This document shows, one piece after another, positions 24,984 through 33,830 of a DNA stretch of 38,027 bases. Under the pieces are notes generated by a model, which saw nothing but the letters and a program-made list of their open reading frames with translations, was not told where the DNA came from and searched no databases. A program made the position numbers and the translations under genes. This DNA is from Clostridium yunnanense (GTDB lineage Bacteria; Bacillota; Clostridia; Clostridiales; Clostridiaceae). Each line of letters begins with the position of its first letter. Position 1 is the first letter of the stretch. The stretch is from positions 1 to 38,027 of the forward strand of contig NZ_JAENHN010000042.1 of assembly GCF_016595795.1 (NCBI RefSeq), in the 5' to 3' direction.

Positions 24984-25955
24984 CTAATTGTTTTCCAGAA
25001 TTCTTATTTGATTTAGATTATTAAGTATGTGCATATAAAAGTCAGCCTTTTTTTGGATACTGTAAACAATGGTTTCTAATTGCTGATTCTCAGTCTTTGA
25101 CTTGTTTACTAAATTTGATAGGTTATTTGAGATTTCTTTTATGCCTTCTAAATTGATGTTTTGAGAATCTTGTACACCTTGAACATTTTTGTATACATTG
25201 GATTCTGCATCTATTATCTTATTTAACATTGTAGAGGAGCCTTTAATAAGTTCTGTTGTGTTTTTTATGACTACTGAGCCTTCAGTAGATTTATTGACTA
25301 ATTGATCCATTGATGAGGTTAGATTGCTAAGTGAAGACATAATATCCTTTGCATTTTTTTGAGTATCTACAGAAAGTTTTTTTATCTCATTAGCAACAAC
25401 TGTAAAGCCTCTACCTGCTTCGCCAACTCTAGCTGCTTCAATTGCAGCATTTAAAGAAAGCAAATTTGTCTGTTCAGCAATACTTGTTATTATACTTGCA
25501 AAGCCTTGTATACTGTTATAGTGAATCTGAATGTCTGAAATTAGCTTTAAAAACTCTTCAAATACATCTGAAACAGTACTAACCTTATGTACCAAGTCAC
25601 TAAAATCATCTTTTGCATACTCTATTTCCTTTTGAGAATTATCTAAACTTTCAAATACACCATCAACAAGAGATTTTGTTTTATCACTATTTTCAGATAA
25701 AACCTGTAGGTATTCGTTTACTTGTTCAGTCTGATCAGTAGTATACTCTGTTCCTTTCAAAAGTTTGTCTAAGCCATATGTCATCGTACCTTCTTCTTTT
25801 ACAAGCCTATCAACATTTTTCTGTATTTCCGATGTGAGATCAATAACTTCGTTAATGTGTCTAAAGCATTTCTCATCATATATATAGTTATTGCTTACTA
25901 CGATTTGATCTGTATTAACGTTATTCTGTTTATCTTTAGTAAATAATTTAAACAT
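24984..25955 (-). CDS. Soluble methyl-accepting chemotaxis-like protein
   Basis: A 323-residue chemoreceptor signalling protein without any transmembrane segment or HAMP domain. After a short N-terminus (about 1-45) it is a continuous helical hairpin. The conserved tip is at about residues 158-192 ([20 protein letters not shown], then [18 protein letters not shown]), which would contact CheA and CheW. It is encoded 17 nt downstream of a FIST-domain gene on the same strand, so the two are probably co-transcribed and the FIST protein may supply the sensory input. TCTCC (GGAGA) upstream supports the ATG. It is predicted to be cytoplasmic. Downstream partners are not in the window. Confidence 0.88.
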   Translation of the reverse strand: MFKLFTKDKQNNVNTDQIVVSNNYIYDEKCFRHINEVIDLTSEIQKNVDRLVKEEGTMTYGLDKLLKGTEYTTDQTEQVNEYLQVLSENSDKTKSLVDGVFESLDNSQKEIEYAKDDFSDLVHKVSTVSDVFEEFLKLISDIQIHYNSIQGFASIITSIAEQTNLLSLNAAIEAARVGEAGRGFTVVANEIKKLSVDTQKNAKDIMSSLSNLTSSMDQLVNKSTEGSVVIKNTTELIKGSSTMLNKIIDAESNVYKNVQGVQDSQNINLEGIKEISNNLSNLVNKSKTENQQLETIVYSIQKKADFYMHILNNLNQIRILENN

Positions 25956-25972
25956 ATCAGTTTTCTCCTTAT

Positions 25973-27004
25973 TTATTGCACTGCTAGTATTACCATAGTT
26001 TGATTTGCATGTGCCTTATAAAACTGTTCGCCATAACTTATAAATCCAGTGGTGTTAGGACAGTAAGTTAGGATTTTTTTATCTATATCATTCCATAGAT
26101 TTTCTTGTTGAAACTTTAAACTTCTTAAAATACAGTTAATCGCAAGTAAAAAAGAAGGTTTAAAGGGAATGCTGCGCAGAGTGCTATTAACTTGTTCAAT
26201 TGGATCAATTGGTTTTAAAACTTCTACAAAGGTGTTAGGCATAAGCTGACAGTAAAAAGTTATGGACTTATCAGCATTTACTTTCATTGGAGAAGCTATA
26301 AAAATCTCATCCTTATATAATTTGCCTAGTGGATTATTCATAAAATAATTAGACAAATCAGATTCTTTGATGTTTAAAGCTCTTGCATACTCTGAACTAG
26401 CAGGATTTCTATTAAAAGATTTTACTGTTCTGCTTATAGCATCGGATTCAGTGACCAGCAACCTAATTCCTGTAGGTACATATATATTTTCCTTAACCAT
26501 ATGAATTCGACTTTTCAAATTGAAGAAGACTATTACACTATGAACACGTTTTGGACCTATATAAATTAGGGTTTCTTTAAACTTAAGATTATCGCCTGCA
26601 CTTCCGCCGATAATTTTGAACTTATCATCCATAAAGTGTAAAGTTGTGATAATGGTTTCTTCCATTCCTGTAAGTCCATCGCAAAGTAAAAGTCCAAATG
26701 CATTCTCGTTATTTTTTACTTTATTATAAGAGGATTTTAAATTAGTAATACTTTTGATTGGTGGATATAATATTTCAACTGTCTCTGCATCTGAAAGATT
26801 ATATTCAAAGCCTGATATTACACCGTTTTTATATCCCTTTATACTATATTCTCCAGCAGTAGAGCAGAGTACTACATTTGAAGAAATCTCTTTAGATAAT
26901 TCTGCTATTAAGTCAATATTTGAGAATAAAATAAAGCCTTTTCCTTCATTAGATCTTGTATAATTTATTGCTTCGTTAGATGTTTGGAAAAATATAGATT
27001 TCAT
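25973..27004 (-). CDS. FIST-domain sensory protein
   Basis: A 343-residue protein spanning a FIST_N and a FIST_C domain. FIST_N markers are the [20 protein letters not shown] segment, GLLLCDGL and [14 protein letters not shown]. The FIST_C part is at about 190-335, with [20 protein letters not shown] and FISYGEQF near its end. FIST is a small-ligand (suggested amino-acid) sensing module found with chemotaxis, GGDEF and kinase modules. Here it stands alone, without a membrane segment, just upstream of a soluble chemoreceptor. AAGGAGC 9 nt upstream supports the ATG. This is a likely cytoplasmic sensor/receptor pair. Confidence 0.87.
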   Translation of the reverse strand: MKSIFFQTSNEAINYTRSNEGKGFILFSNIDLIAELSKEISSNVVLCSTAGEYSIKGYKNGVISGFEYNLSDAETVEILYPPIKSITNLKSSYNKVKNNENAFGLLLCDGLTGMEETIITTLHFMDDKFKIIGGSAGDNLKFKETLIYIGPKRVHSVIVFFNLKSRIHMVKENIYVPTGIRLLVTESDAISRTVKSFNRNPASSEYARALNIKESDLSNYFMNNPLGKLYKDEIFIASPMKVNADKSITFYCQLMPNTFVEVLKPIDPIEQVNSTLRSIPFKPSFLLAINCILRSLKFQQENLWNDIDKKILTYCPNTTGFISYGEQFYKAHANQTMVILAVQ

Positions 27005-27229
27005 TTATAATAGCTCCTTATGTTGATATGTATATTATTAAGTTGAATTTTCTGAATTATAATAAAAGTATATATTAGAATCTAATTGAAAACAATATTC
27101 AATTGCGGAGATATGATATGGAAGTCAAACCATTATAGACATATTTTTCACCGAATTGAAAACGTTACAAATATAGCTATTATAAAATGGTGGTACTTGG
27201 ATATTATCAACGATTAATCATTTCAATGA

Positions 27230-27258
27230 TTGACGTAATAGTCTAAAATCTATATAAT
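27230..27258 (+). promoter_or_regulatory. Consensus promoter of an unassigned short transcript
   Basis: TTGACG at 27230-27235 and TATAAT at 27253-27258, separated by exactly 17 bp, one of the best sigma-A promoters in the window. The predicted start is near 27265. The first strong terminator after it lies at 27488, so the product would be about 260 nt. Confidence 0.75.
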
Positions 27259-27294
27259 ACAGAGTATATTTAAAGTAAAGGGGAATCTATCCGA

Positions 27295-27327
27295 ATGTTA
27301 ATCATCATCACTGTTCTTAATAAATAG
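27295..27327 (+). CDS. Possible leader peptide, 10 codons
   Basis: ATG TTA, three ATC, ACT GTT CTT AAT AAA then TAG, reading MLIIITVLNK. It is rich in leucine, isoleucine, threonine and valine, the composition seen in leader peptides of branched-chain amino acid operons. AAAGGGG lies 10 nt upstream. The coding bases take part in a 9-bp long-range pairing with 27405-27413. No branched-chain amino acid gene lies within the window, so the role is open. Confidence 0.35.
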   Translation: MLIIITVLNK

Positions 27328-27487
27328 TAGAAATTAAATACTGAAGTTGATTGTACTAAAATGCCTTTTTAGAAGGACTGTTTGCTGTGCTTTTAACTTG
27401 ATTGTTAAGAACAATGAGTGCATTTTGAACTTTATATGATGGCATATTAGAACTTCGCTTTTAAGCCTATTTGATATGTTGTTTTCG

Positions 27488-27528
27488 AGGTCGCAAATGA
27501 GTACGCTTATTTGCGACCTTTATTTTTC
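27488..27528 (+). terminator. Strong terminator of the 27265 transcript
   Basis: A perfect 11-bp stem AGGTCGCAAAT/ATTTGCGACCT with a 10-nt loop, followed by TTATTTTT. It is 185 nt upstream of the next gene and over 480 nt from the start of the divergent FIST gene. Confidence 0.85.
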
Positions 27529-27707
27529 TAATTAGCATAATCTGCTCTAATTTAGTTATTAGCTTATAAAATTACAATGTTTTGAATAAAGCTTGAACTA
27601 AAGAGTAGAAAAAGAGAAAAATTCATCATATTCGTTCAAAAAAAGATATAAGTTAAAAGAATTATAAATATCTGATTAGTGATTTTTGATAACAGGAGGA
27701 TATATCG

Positions 27708-29012
27708 ATGAAGAAACTATATACTTTATATATTTTAATAATTACTCAAGGACTATCATTAATAGGCAGTAGAATGTCAGCCATAGCTGTTGGACTATGG
27801 TTATTTCAAGTAAAAGGAAGTACCACTTATTTACTTCTTATACCTTTCTTTAATGAAATAACTGCTGTATTTTTTGGAGGAGTTGCGGGGATTGCAGTTG
27901 ATAGGTGGAAGAGAAAATATGCAATGATATTTGGAGATTTAGGGCAGGCTGTTGGAACTATACTCCTATTTGTAAGTGCATTTAGCAATAAGCTAAATAT
28001 ATATTTAATATATGCTGCAGTTATAGTTCAAGGTGTTTTTACATTGTTTGAAAGTATCGCAGCTGATGCAGCAACCACAATGATGGTTCCTGAAACTCAT
28101 AGAGATAGAGTGAATGCTATAAAAGAGATGACTTTCCCTTTGGCTGGAGTAATAGCTCCGGTAGTATCAGGATTTCTTTATGTAATGATAGGCATAAAAG
28201 GAATACTGATAATAGATTTTATAACCTTTATTGTGGCTGTTATAGTACTAATATTTGTTAATATACCTGATCCAGAGATTCAAGAAAATCTCATACAAGA
28301 TAAAGAAAGTTTTGCTAAAGAGCTAGGAATTGGCTTTAAATACTTACTTAATGCTAAGGGATTATTTGGTTTAACAATATATGTTACATTTATAAATTTT
28401 ATGATAAATGGGCCTCTTGAACTGGTAATACCTTATGTCACTAAGATAAATGGGAGTTCATTTATTTTATCAATAATTTTAGGAGTAATGAACTTAGGTG
28501 CCTTTATAGGTGCAGCTATTATTGCAATTCTAAAGTTTAAGTTCACTAGAGTAAACACTATTTTACTTGGAATAAGTATAAGTGCTGTGATGTTCCTAGT
28601 GTTCGGTATAGCACGCATGCCACTGCTTTTGGGTGTTTCGCTGTTTATTCTTATGATGCCGCTACCAATAATAAATGCTATGTTTAAGTCTATTATTCAA
28701 GTGAAGGTTCCTCCTAGATTGCAAGGAAGAGTATTTGCAGCAGTAGCGCAGATCTCAAATGCAATAGTCCCGATGTCATTTGTTTTAACTGGATTTTTAG
28801 TAGATAATATTTTAGAACCAGCTGTAGCTAGTTCAAAATGGAAGGGCATAAGTTTCATTATTGGAAGTAAGCCAGGTTCGGGAATAAGTCTTATACTAGT
28901 TTTAACTGGAATAATTATAATGATAGTAAGTTTAATTGTAAACAATATTGCGAGTATTAAATATGTAGAAGAAAGACTTGCTAATTATGAAATCAAAGAG
29001 GATGATATATAG
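27708..29012 (+). CDS. MFS transporter, DHA3-like (macrolide/siderophore efflux type)
   Basis: A 434-residue, 12-helix major facilitator. The start KKLYTLYILIITQGLSLIGS and the motif-A variant GGVAGIAVDRWKRKYAMI are characteristic of the DHA3 branch, which includes MefA-type macrolide and EntS-type siderophore exporters. Another mark is the conserved region IQVKVPPRLQGRVFAAVAQ in the C-terminal half. AGGAGG lies 8 nt upstream of the ATG. A possibly attenuated leader transcript ends 180 nt upstream. The gene is followed by repeat copy A4. The substrate is unknown. Confidence 0.87.
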   Translation: MKKLYTLYILIITQGLSLIGSRMSAIAVGLWLFQVKGSTTYLLLIPFFNEITAVFFGGVAGIAVDRWKRKYAMIFGDLGQAVGTILLFVSAFSNKLNIYLIYAAVIVQGVFTLFESIAADAATTMMVPETHRDRVNAIKEMTFPLAGVIAPVVSGFLYVMIGIKGILIIDFITFIVAVIVLIFVNIPDPEIQENLIQDKESFAKELGIGFKYLLNAKGLFGLTIYVTFINFMINGPLELVIPYVTKINGSSFILSIILGVMNLGAFIGAAIIAILKFKFTRVNTILLGISISAVMFLVFGIARMPLLLGVSLFILMMPLPIINAMFKSIIQVKVPPRLQGRVFAAVAQISNAIVPMSFVLTGFLVDNILEPAVASSKWKGISFIIGSKPGSGISLILVLTGIIIMIVSLIVNNIASIKYVEERLANYEIKEDDI

Positions 29013-29018
29013 TATATA

Positions 29019-29110
29019 GATATTATCATATGAAAACTTATTGTTTTTAAATTCTCTTACCAGAAGCTGTAAGAGATTTAAAAATAGATTTCGGTTCGAA
29101 GTGGTACATC
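29019..29110 (+). repeat. Family-A palindromic repeat, copy A4
   Basis: A 92-bp copy in the orientation of A2. The right arm TTTCGGTTCGAAGTGGTACATC is intact; the left arm is decayed to GATATTATCATA. The inner hairpin is CTCTTACCAGAAGCTGTAAGAG. It begins 7 nt after the MFS stop codon and could act as that gene's transcript end. Confidence 0.8.
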
Positions 29111-29156
29111 TATATATAACCTTACTACAAGACATAGAAATTTAAGGAGAAATCAT

Positions 29157-29768
29157 ATGAACCTATTATTTGACTCAGAGGGAAAAGTTAATTACGATAA
29201 AATTAATAAAGAAACAACCGTAAAAGATGTGCTAGAGGCAATTGACATATTCTTAAACAATAATCCGATTCCTTGTGATACTTGCAAAGAAAGCTGCTGT
29301 AAAAAAGCTTGGTCTGTAGAAATGGACAATGTGTGTGTAAACAGAATTAGTAATTGGGATGAAAGGTGTGCTTCAGATTATGTTAAAAAGAAGCTTGTTA
29401 AAAAGAGAAACTATTATAGAGAGTTTGACCAATATGTATTAGATAAAGAAAAAAATTGTCATTTCATTACTGAGGAAAACTATTGCACAATTTACGAGCA
29501 AAGACCAATAATCTGTAGATTGTATATATGTATTGATAAAAGCTACAGATATAATGTAGTTAGAGAACTTATTGGTAGTACTTATTTGAAGGCTTTAATA
29601 TTTGAAGAAGAAATGAGAACTAGTAAACTTTCAGATGAATTGATTAAACAATATAAAAGAAATCCAGCTGTATTTGCAAAGGGATATGACATATCTTTGA
29701 ATGATATATTTAATTATTCTGAAGAAGAGGGTTGGCTATATGAAGATGAAAGAGATGAATTATATTAA
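29157..29768 (+). CDS. YkgJ-family cysteine cluster protein
   Basis: A 203-residue cytoplasmic protein with the cysteine pattern of the YkgJ (zinc/iron-chelating) family. It has CDTCKESCC near residues 40-48, further cysteines at about 60-72, and the hallmark CHFITEENYCTIYEQRP followed by ICRLYIC. These cysteines probably bind a metal or an Fe-S cluster; the family's biochemical role is unknown. A long acidic C-terminal helix follows. AAGGAG 8 nt upstream supports the ATG. The hairpin TGTAATTTTA/TAAAATTACA at 29773-29798 lies after the stop but has no T-tract. Confidence 0.8.
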   Translation: MNLLFDSEGKVNYDKINKETTVKDVLEAIDIFLNNNPIPCDTCKESCCKKAWSVEMDNVCVNRISNWDERCASDYVKKKLVKKRNYYREFDQYVLDKEKNCHFITEENYCTIYEQRPIICRLYICIDKSYRYNVVRELIGSTYLKALIFEEEMRTSKLSDELIKQYKRNPAVFAKGYDISLNDIFNYSEEEGWLYEDERDELY

Positions 29769-29867
29769 TAACTGTAATTTTAGCAACTTAAAATTACAAA
29801 AATTATGGGGTTTATACAAATAAAAACACTTTTATTAGTGATTTAAGGGAAAAATACTTATTCTCAC

Positions 29868-29896
29868 TTGAAAATCTGTATAATATTATATATAAT
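29868..29896 (+). promoter_or_regulatory. Promoter of the serS T-box transcript
   Basis: TTGAAA at 29868-29873 and TATAAT at 29891-29896 with 17-bp spacing, about 65 nt upstream of the conserved T-box stem I. Another TATAAT at 29879 lacks a good -35. Confidence 0.65.
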
Positions 29897-29924
29897 TGAT
29901 ACATAATAACAACATATACAAAAA

Positions 29925-30153
29925 GCAGTGATTATAAAAGCTACGATTTTTGAATTTCTTCAGAGAGCCGATGGTTGGTGCAAATCGGTGAAAGGATAAA
30001 TCTTTCCACTTTTGGAGCTGTCGGTGATGAATCGAAAGGCTGGTAACCTTTATATTACTTTCGAGTGGCTGATTTTTTATTATTTCAGCAATTTGGGTGG
30101 CAACGCGGAGTACTTCCGTCCCAGTTTTTTATATTTGGGATGGGGGTTTTTTT
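29925..30153 (+). promoter_or_regulatory. T-box riboswitch controlling serS
   Basis: A tRNA-sensing leader. Stem I starts with AGAGAGCCGATGGTTGG at about 29962, with the terminal-loop sequence GGTTGGTGCAAATCGGT. The T-box itself is GGGTGGCAACGCGG (30095-30108), whose bulge pairs with the tRNA acceptor end. The terminator has arms TTCCGTCCCA and TGGGATGGGG, followed by TTTTTTT (30115-30153). The gene downstream is seryl-tRNA synthetase, so uncharged tRNA-Ser is the expected signal. Serine triplets AGC (30016-30018) and TCG (30021-30023) lie where the specifier loop is expected; I cannot choose between them without folding. Confidence 0.9.
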
Positions 30154-30451
30154 ATTCTTTAGGAAATTATAATTCAATGAGACCTATGGATGAGGATGCG
30201 TGGGCTTCAGCGATTTTTTCATTTTCAAAATTTATGTGGCATTACAAATAATAGTCTCTTTAATCATTATTAATAGGTTTAAATTTGAATGTGTTTAGAC
30301 ATTGATTATTATAATGAATATAGTATTTAAAGATAGGATTGTAAATTATCAATTATTATCTTACAATGTAAAAGTAACCATTTAGGTAATTGCTTATATT
30401 ATTATGCTTATAAAATATTATAAATAGATAAATGTATCAGGAGGGTAAATT
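30154..30451 (+). other. 298-nt untranslated stretch between the T-box terminator and serS
   Basis: AT-rich DNA with no start codon followed by a credible frame. T-box terminators usually sit much closer to the gene. A second promoter or RNA-processing site may exist here, but I find no convincing -35/-10 pair with normal spacing: TTGAAT and TATAAT near 30283-30313 are 19 bp apart. Confidence 0.4.
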
Positions 30452-31729
30452 ATGTTAGATTTAAAATTTGTAAGGGAAAACCCTGAAATAGTAAAACAAA
30501 ACATAAAAAATAAGTTTCAAGATAATAAGTTAGGTTTAGTTGATGAAGTTATAGCTTTAGATGCTGAACTAAGAAATGCAAAGCAGGAAGCAGATTCTTT
30601 ACGAGCAAATAGAAATAAGATCTCAAAGAGCATTGGTGGATTAATGGCTCAAGGAAAAAAAGAAGAAGCTGAAGAAATGAAAAAACAAGTTGCTGCAAAT
30701 TCTGAGCGTTTAGCAGAGCTGGAAGCAAAAGAAGGCGAGCTTGAAAAAAAAGTTAAGGATATAATGATGATAATTCCAAACATCATAGATCCAAGTGTTC
30801 CAATAGGCAAGGATGATAGCGAAAATGTAGAAGTTGAACGTTTTGGTGAACCAGTAGTACCTGACTTTGACATTCCATATCACACTGAAATCATGGAAAA
30901 ACTTAGCGGTATTGATTTGGATAGTGCTAGAAAGGTTGCTGGAAATGGTTTTTACTACCTAATGGGCAATATAGCTAGACTTCATTCTGCAGTTATATCA
31001 TATGCTAGAGATTTTATGATAAATCGTGGATTTACATATTGCATACCACCTTTCATGATTCGTAGTGAAGTGGTAACTGGAGTTATGAGTTTTGCTGAAA
31101 TGGATGCAATGATGTACAAAATAGAAGGTGAAGATTTATACCTTATAGGAACAAGTGAACATTCTATGATAGGTAAGTATATAGATACAATACTACCAGA
31201 AGCTTCACTTCCTCACACTTTAACTAGTTACTCACCATGCTTCAGAAAAGAAAAAGGAGCTCATGGTATAGAAGAAAGAGGAGTTTATAGAATTCACCAA
31301 TTTGAAAAACAAGAAATGATTGTTGTATGTAAACCAGAAGAAAGTATGGTTTGGTACAATAAACTATGGAAAGATACAGTAGATTTATTCCGTTCATTAG
31401 ATATACCAGTAAGAACTTTGGAATGTTGTTCAGGTGATCTCGCTGATCTTAAAGTAAAATCAGTTGATGTAGAAGCTTGGTCTCCAAGACAAAAGAAGTA
31501 CTTTGAAGTAGGAAGCTGCTCAAACTTAGGAGATGCTCAAGCACGTCGTTTAAAAATACGTGTAGAAGGAAAAGACGGCAAATACTTCGCACATACACTA
31601 AATAATACTGTAGTAGCACCTCCAAGAATGTTAATTGCTTTCTTAGAGAACAACTTAAATGAAGATGGATCTATAAATATTCCAGTAGCACTACAACCTT
31701 ATATGGGTGGAATGTCAGTAATTAAATAA
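30452..31729 (+). CDS. serS: Seryl-tRNA synthetase
   Basis: A 425-residue class II aminoacyl-tRNA synthetase that charges tRNA-Ser (and initiates selenocysteine synthesis where present). The N-terminus LDLKFVRENPEIVKQNI begins the coiled-coil tRNA-binding arm (about residues 1-105, rich in Lys/Glu/Ala). The catalytic domain follows, with class II motif 2 around SPCFRKEKGAHG, the EVGSCSNLGDAQARR segment, and motif 3 near NNTVVAPPRMLIAFLEN. Length is normal. AGGAGG lies about 8 nt before the ATG. Expression is controlled by the upstream T-box leader, and a terminator follows at 31821. Confidence 0.97.
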   Translation: MLDLKFVRENPEIVKQNIKNKFQDNKLGLVDEVIALDAELRNAKQEADSLRANRNKISKSIGGLMAQGKKEEAEEMKKQVAANSERLAELEAKEGELEKKVKDIMMIIPNIIDPSVPIGKDDSENVEVERFGEPVVPDFDIPYHTEIMEKLSGIDLDSARKVAGNGFYYLMGNIARLHSAVISYARDFMINRGFTYCIPPFMIRSEVVTGVMSFAEMDAMMYKIEGEDLYLIGTSEHSMIGKYIDTILPEASLPHTLTSYSPCFRKEKGAHGIEERGVYRIHQFEKQEMIVVCKPEESMVWYNKLWKDTVDLFRSLDIPVRTLECCSGDLADLKVKSVDVEAWSPRQKKYFEVGSCSNLGDAQARRLKIRVEGKDGKYFAHTLNNTVVAPPRMLIAFLENNLNEDGSINIPVALQPYMGGMSVIK

Positions 31730-31820
31730 TATAAGTAAATAAAGATGTAATAATCTATCATGTCAATGAAATGAATTACAGAGCTTTTAAAAAGCACATT
31801 TATTCAAATTACATCTATAG

Positions 31821-31865
31821 ATGCAGCATATTCAATGAAAAGTTTGATGTGCTGCATTTTTTTAT
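31821..31865 (+). terminator. Terminator of serS
   Basis: The stem ATGCAGCA/TGCTGCAT with a 21-nt loop is followed by eight T residues, about 90 nt after the stop. The remaining DNA to 32084 carries only the upstream region of the next gene, with an AAGGGG ribosome binding site near 32072. Confidence 0.8.
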
Positions 31866-32084
31866 ATATACAATTACCTTCATTTTACATTTTAATCGGT
31901 ATTTGTATTGTAAAAATATATTTACATAATATTGGGGGTTGTATTATAATTTGTACAATAATAACTTCTCTAAACAATTGCTTAGTTTAGTATTGTTAGG
32001 TTAGCTGAAACTTTGTATAAATACAGAAAAAGTTTAAATGTAGCCAGAGATTTATATTTAATATATTTATAAAAGGGGTAAGGT

Positions 32085-33830
32085 ATGGGAAAGATAAATT
32101 TTTCGGAGGTATTTAATATCGATTCCTTTAAAAAGATGTCAGAAAGCCTTTATGAGGCATCCGGAATTCCTGTGGGACTTATTGATGCAGATGGGACAAT
32201 ATATATAAAAGCTGGATGGCAGGATATTTGTACAAAATTTCACAGAATTCATCCAACTACTTGTAGCCGTTGTCTGGCTAGCGATAGGTATATAAATGAC
32301 CATATAAAAGAAAATAAATACATAGAATACAAATGTTTAAACAATATGTGGGATATAGGAGTGCCTATTATCATATATGGACAACACGTAGCTACAATTT
32401 TTATGGGACAGTTTTTTTATAAGGATGAAGAAGTAGATATTGAGTTCTTCAAAAGACAAGCTCATGAATTTAATTTTGATGAGGATGAGTACATTGAAGC
32501 ACTAAGTAAGGTTCCAAGATGGACAAGGAAAAAGGTTAAGAGTATCATAGATTATTATTTAGGACTTGTAACTACTTTAGCTGAAAGCGGATTAAGACAA
32601 TTAGATTATGAAAGTTCACAAAAAGAGCTTGCCAAAAACCAAAAATACCTTGATACTATTTTTAATTCAGTAAATGACGCAATATTTATTAATGACTTTA
32701 ATGGAAACATAGTAGATGCAAATCGTAGAGCTTATTTTATGTTTAACTACTCTGAAGATCAACTGAAAAAAATGAATATAATAGAAATGGTATCCTCAAA
32801 GTCTGTGATAACAAAGGAAAAAGTGCTTCAAACCTTTAATAAAGCAACTAACGCTAGACCTATAGTATTGGAGTGTATCTGTAAGACGAAAAATAATGAT
32901 GAATTTTGGGCTGAATTTAATATTAGTGCAATTAAATTTGAGGATAAAGATGAGATTGTAGTAAGTGTTCGTGATATTACCGATAGGAAGTTGAGTGAAC
33001 TAGCTTTGCAAGAAGAAGCCTATGAATTAGAAAATTTAAGAACTGAATTCTTTGCAAATATTTCACATGAGTTGAGAACGCCTCTAAACATAATATTTGG
33101 TGCGATACAAGTAATAGGAGCAGAAATTGAAAAAGATGAAAATTCTATTAATAAAGCAAAGATAATAAATAACTTAAATGTTGAGAAGCAAAATTGTTTT
33201 AGATTATTAAGACTTCTAAATAATTTAATCGACTCTACTAAACTTGATTCAGGGTATTTTGAATTAAATATGGTCAATTGTAATATTGTAAATATTGTTG
33301 AAGAAATTACTTTATCGGTAGCAGACTATATAAATAATAATAATCTAGATCTTATTTTCGATACTGAAATAGAAGAAAAGATAATGGCTTGCGATTTAGA
33401 CAAGATTGAAAGAATAATGCTTAACCTTTTATCAAATGCAGTAAAATTCACACCTGACGGCGGTAAAATTTTTGTAAATATTCTAGATGGCGAAGAATAT
33501 ATAACTATTACAGTAGAGGATACAGGAATAGGTATACCAAGCCAAAAGTTAAATATAATATTTGATAGGTTTAGGCAAGTAGATAAAACATTTATAAGAA
33601 GACATGAAGGTAGTGGAATAGGGTTATCTCTAGTAAAATCACTAGTTGAGATGCATAATGGAACTATTTATGCAGAAAGCAAATGTGGTCAGGGGACCAA
33701 ATTTTCGGTGAAGTTACCAGTTAAAGTGTTAAATGAAGGAAGTTTAAGGAAGTGGAACGAGAATCAAACAAGTACTAAGGAAAATTATGTTGAGAGAATT
33801 AAAATTGAGTTTTCGGATATATACAAATAA
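32085..33830 (+). CDS. PocR-PAS sensor histidine kinase (orphan)
   Basis: A 581-residue soluble kinase. Residues about 5-170 are a PocR ligand-binding domain (SLYEASGIPVGLIDADGTIY, HPTTCSRCLASDRYI and GQHVATIFMGQFF are typical); PocR domains sense small metabolites such as propanediol. A PAS domain covers about 188-300 (NSVNDAIFINDFNGNIVDAN). The HisKA domain carries the phosphorylated His328 in FANISHELRTPLN. The HATPase domain spans about 430-560 with an N-box (ERIMLNLLSNAVKFT), DTGIGI and GSGIGLSL. No membrane segment is seen. AAAAGGGG lies 7 nt before the ATG. No response regulator lies beside it, so its partner is elsewhere. Confidence 0.92.
   Translation: MGKINFSEVFNIDSFKKMSESLYEASGIPVGLIDADGTIYIKAGWQDICTKFHRIHPTTCSRCLASDRYINDHIKENKYIEYKCLNNMWDIGVPIIIYGQHVATIFMGQFFYKDEEVDIEFFKRQAHEFNFDEDEYIEALSKVPRWTRKKVKSIIDYYLGLVTTLAESGLRQLDYESSQKELAKNQKYLDTIFNSVNDAIFINDFNGNIVDANRRAYFMFNYSEDQLKKMNIIEMVSSKSVITKEKVLQTFNKATNARPIVLECICKTKNNDEFWAEFNISAIKFEDKDEIVVSVRDITDRKLSELALQEEAYELENLRTEFFANISHELRTPLNIIFGAIQVIGAEIEKDENSINKAKIINNLNVEKQNCFRLLRLLNNLIDSTKLDSGYFELNMVNCNIVNIVEEITLSVADYINNNNLDLIFDTEIEEKIMACDLDKIERIMLNLLSNAVKFTPDGGKIFVNILDGEEYITITVEDTGIGIPSQKLNIIFDRFRQVDKTFIRRHEGSGIGLSLVKSLVEMHNGTIYAESKCGQGTKFSVKLPVKVLNEGSLRKWNENQTSTKENYVERIKIEFSDIYK

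Larger units (their letters stand above)
27265..27528 (+). ncRNA. Candidate small RNA or attenuated leader transcript
   Basis: The segment is bounded by a consensus promoter and a strong terminator (27488-27528). It contains a 10-codon frame at 27295-27327 (MLIIITVLNK) preceded by AAAGGGG. Bases TGTTCTTAA (27312-27320), within that frame, can pair perfectly with TTAAGAACA (27405-27413). The latter can instead join the hairpin ATTGTT-AAG-AACAAT (27401-27415). The 5' AAAGTAAAGG (27272-27281) can also pair with CCTTTATTTT at the terminator's end. Such choices are typical of attenuators, but the next gene starts 180 nt after the terminator, and a free small RNA is equally possible. Confidence 0.45.

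Noticed and set aside
24834-25016. Short open frame starting MVKHWPGGG
   Set aside because: It is the tail of the GH3 pseudogene after its in-frame stop, running on into unrelated DNA; not an independent gene.
30012-30251. Open frame of 79 codons on the plus strand
   Set aside because: It overlaps the T-box antiterminator and terminator; base conservation there is explained by RNA structure, not by coding.
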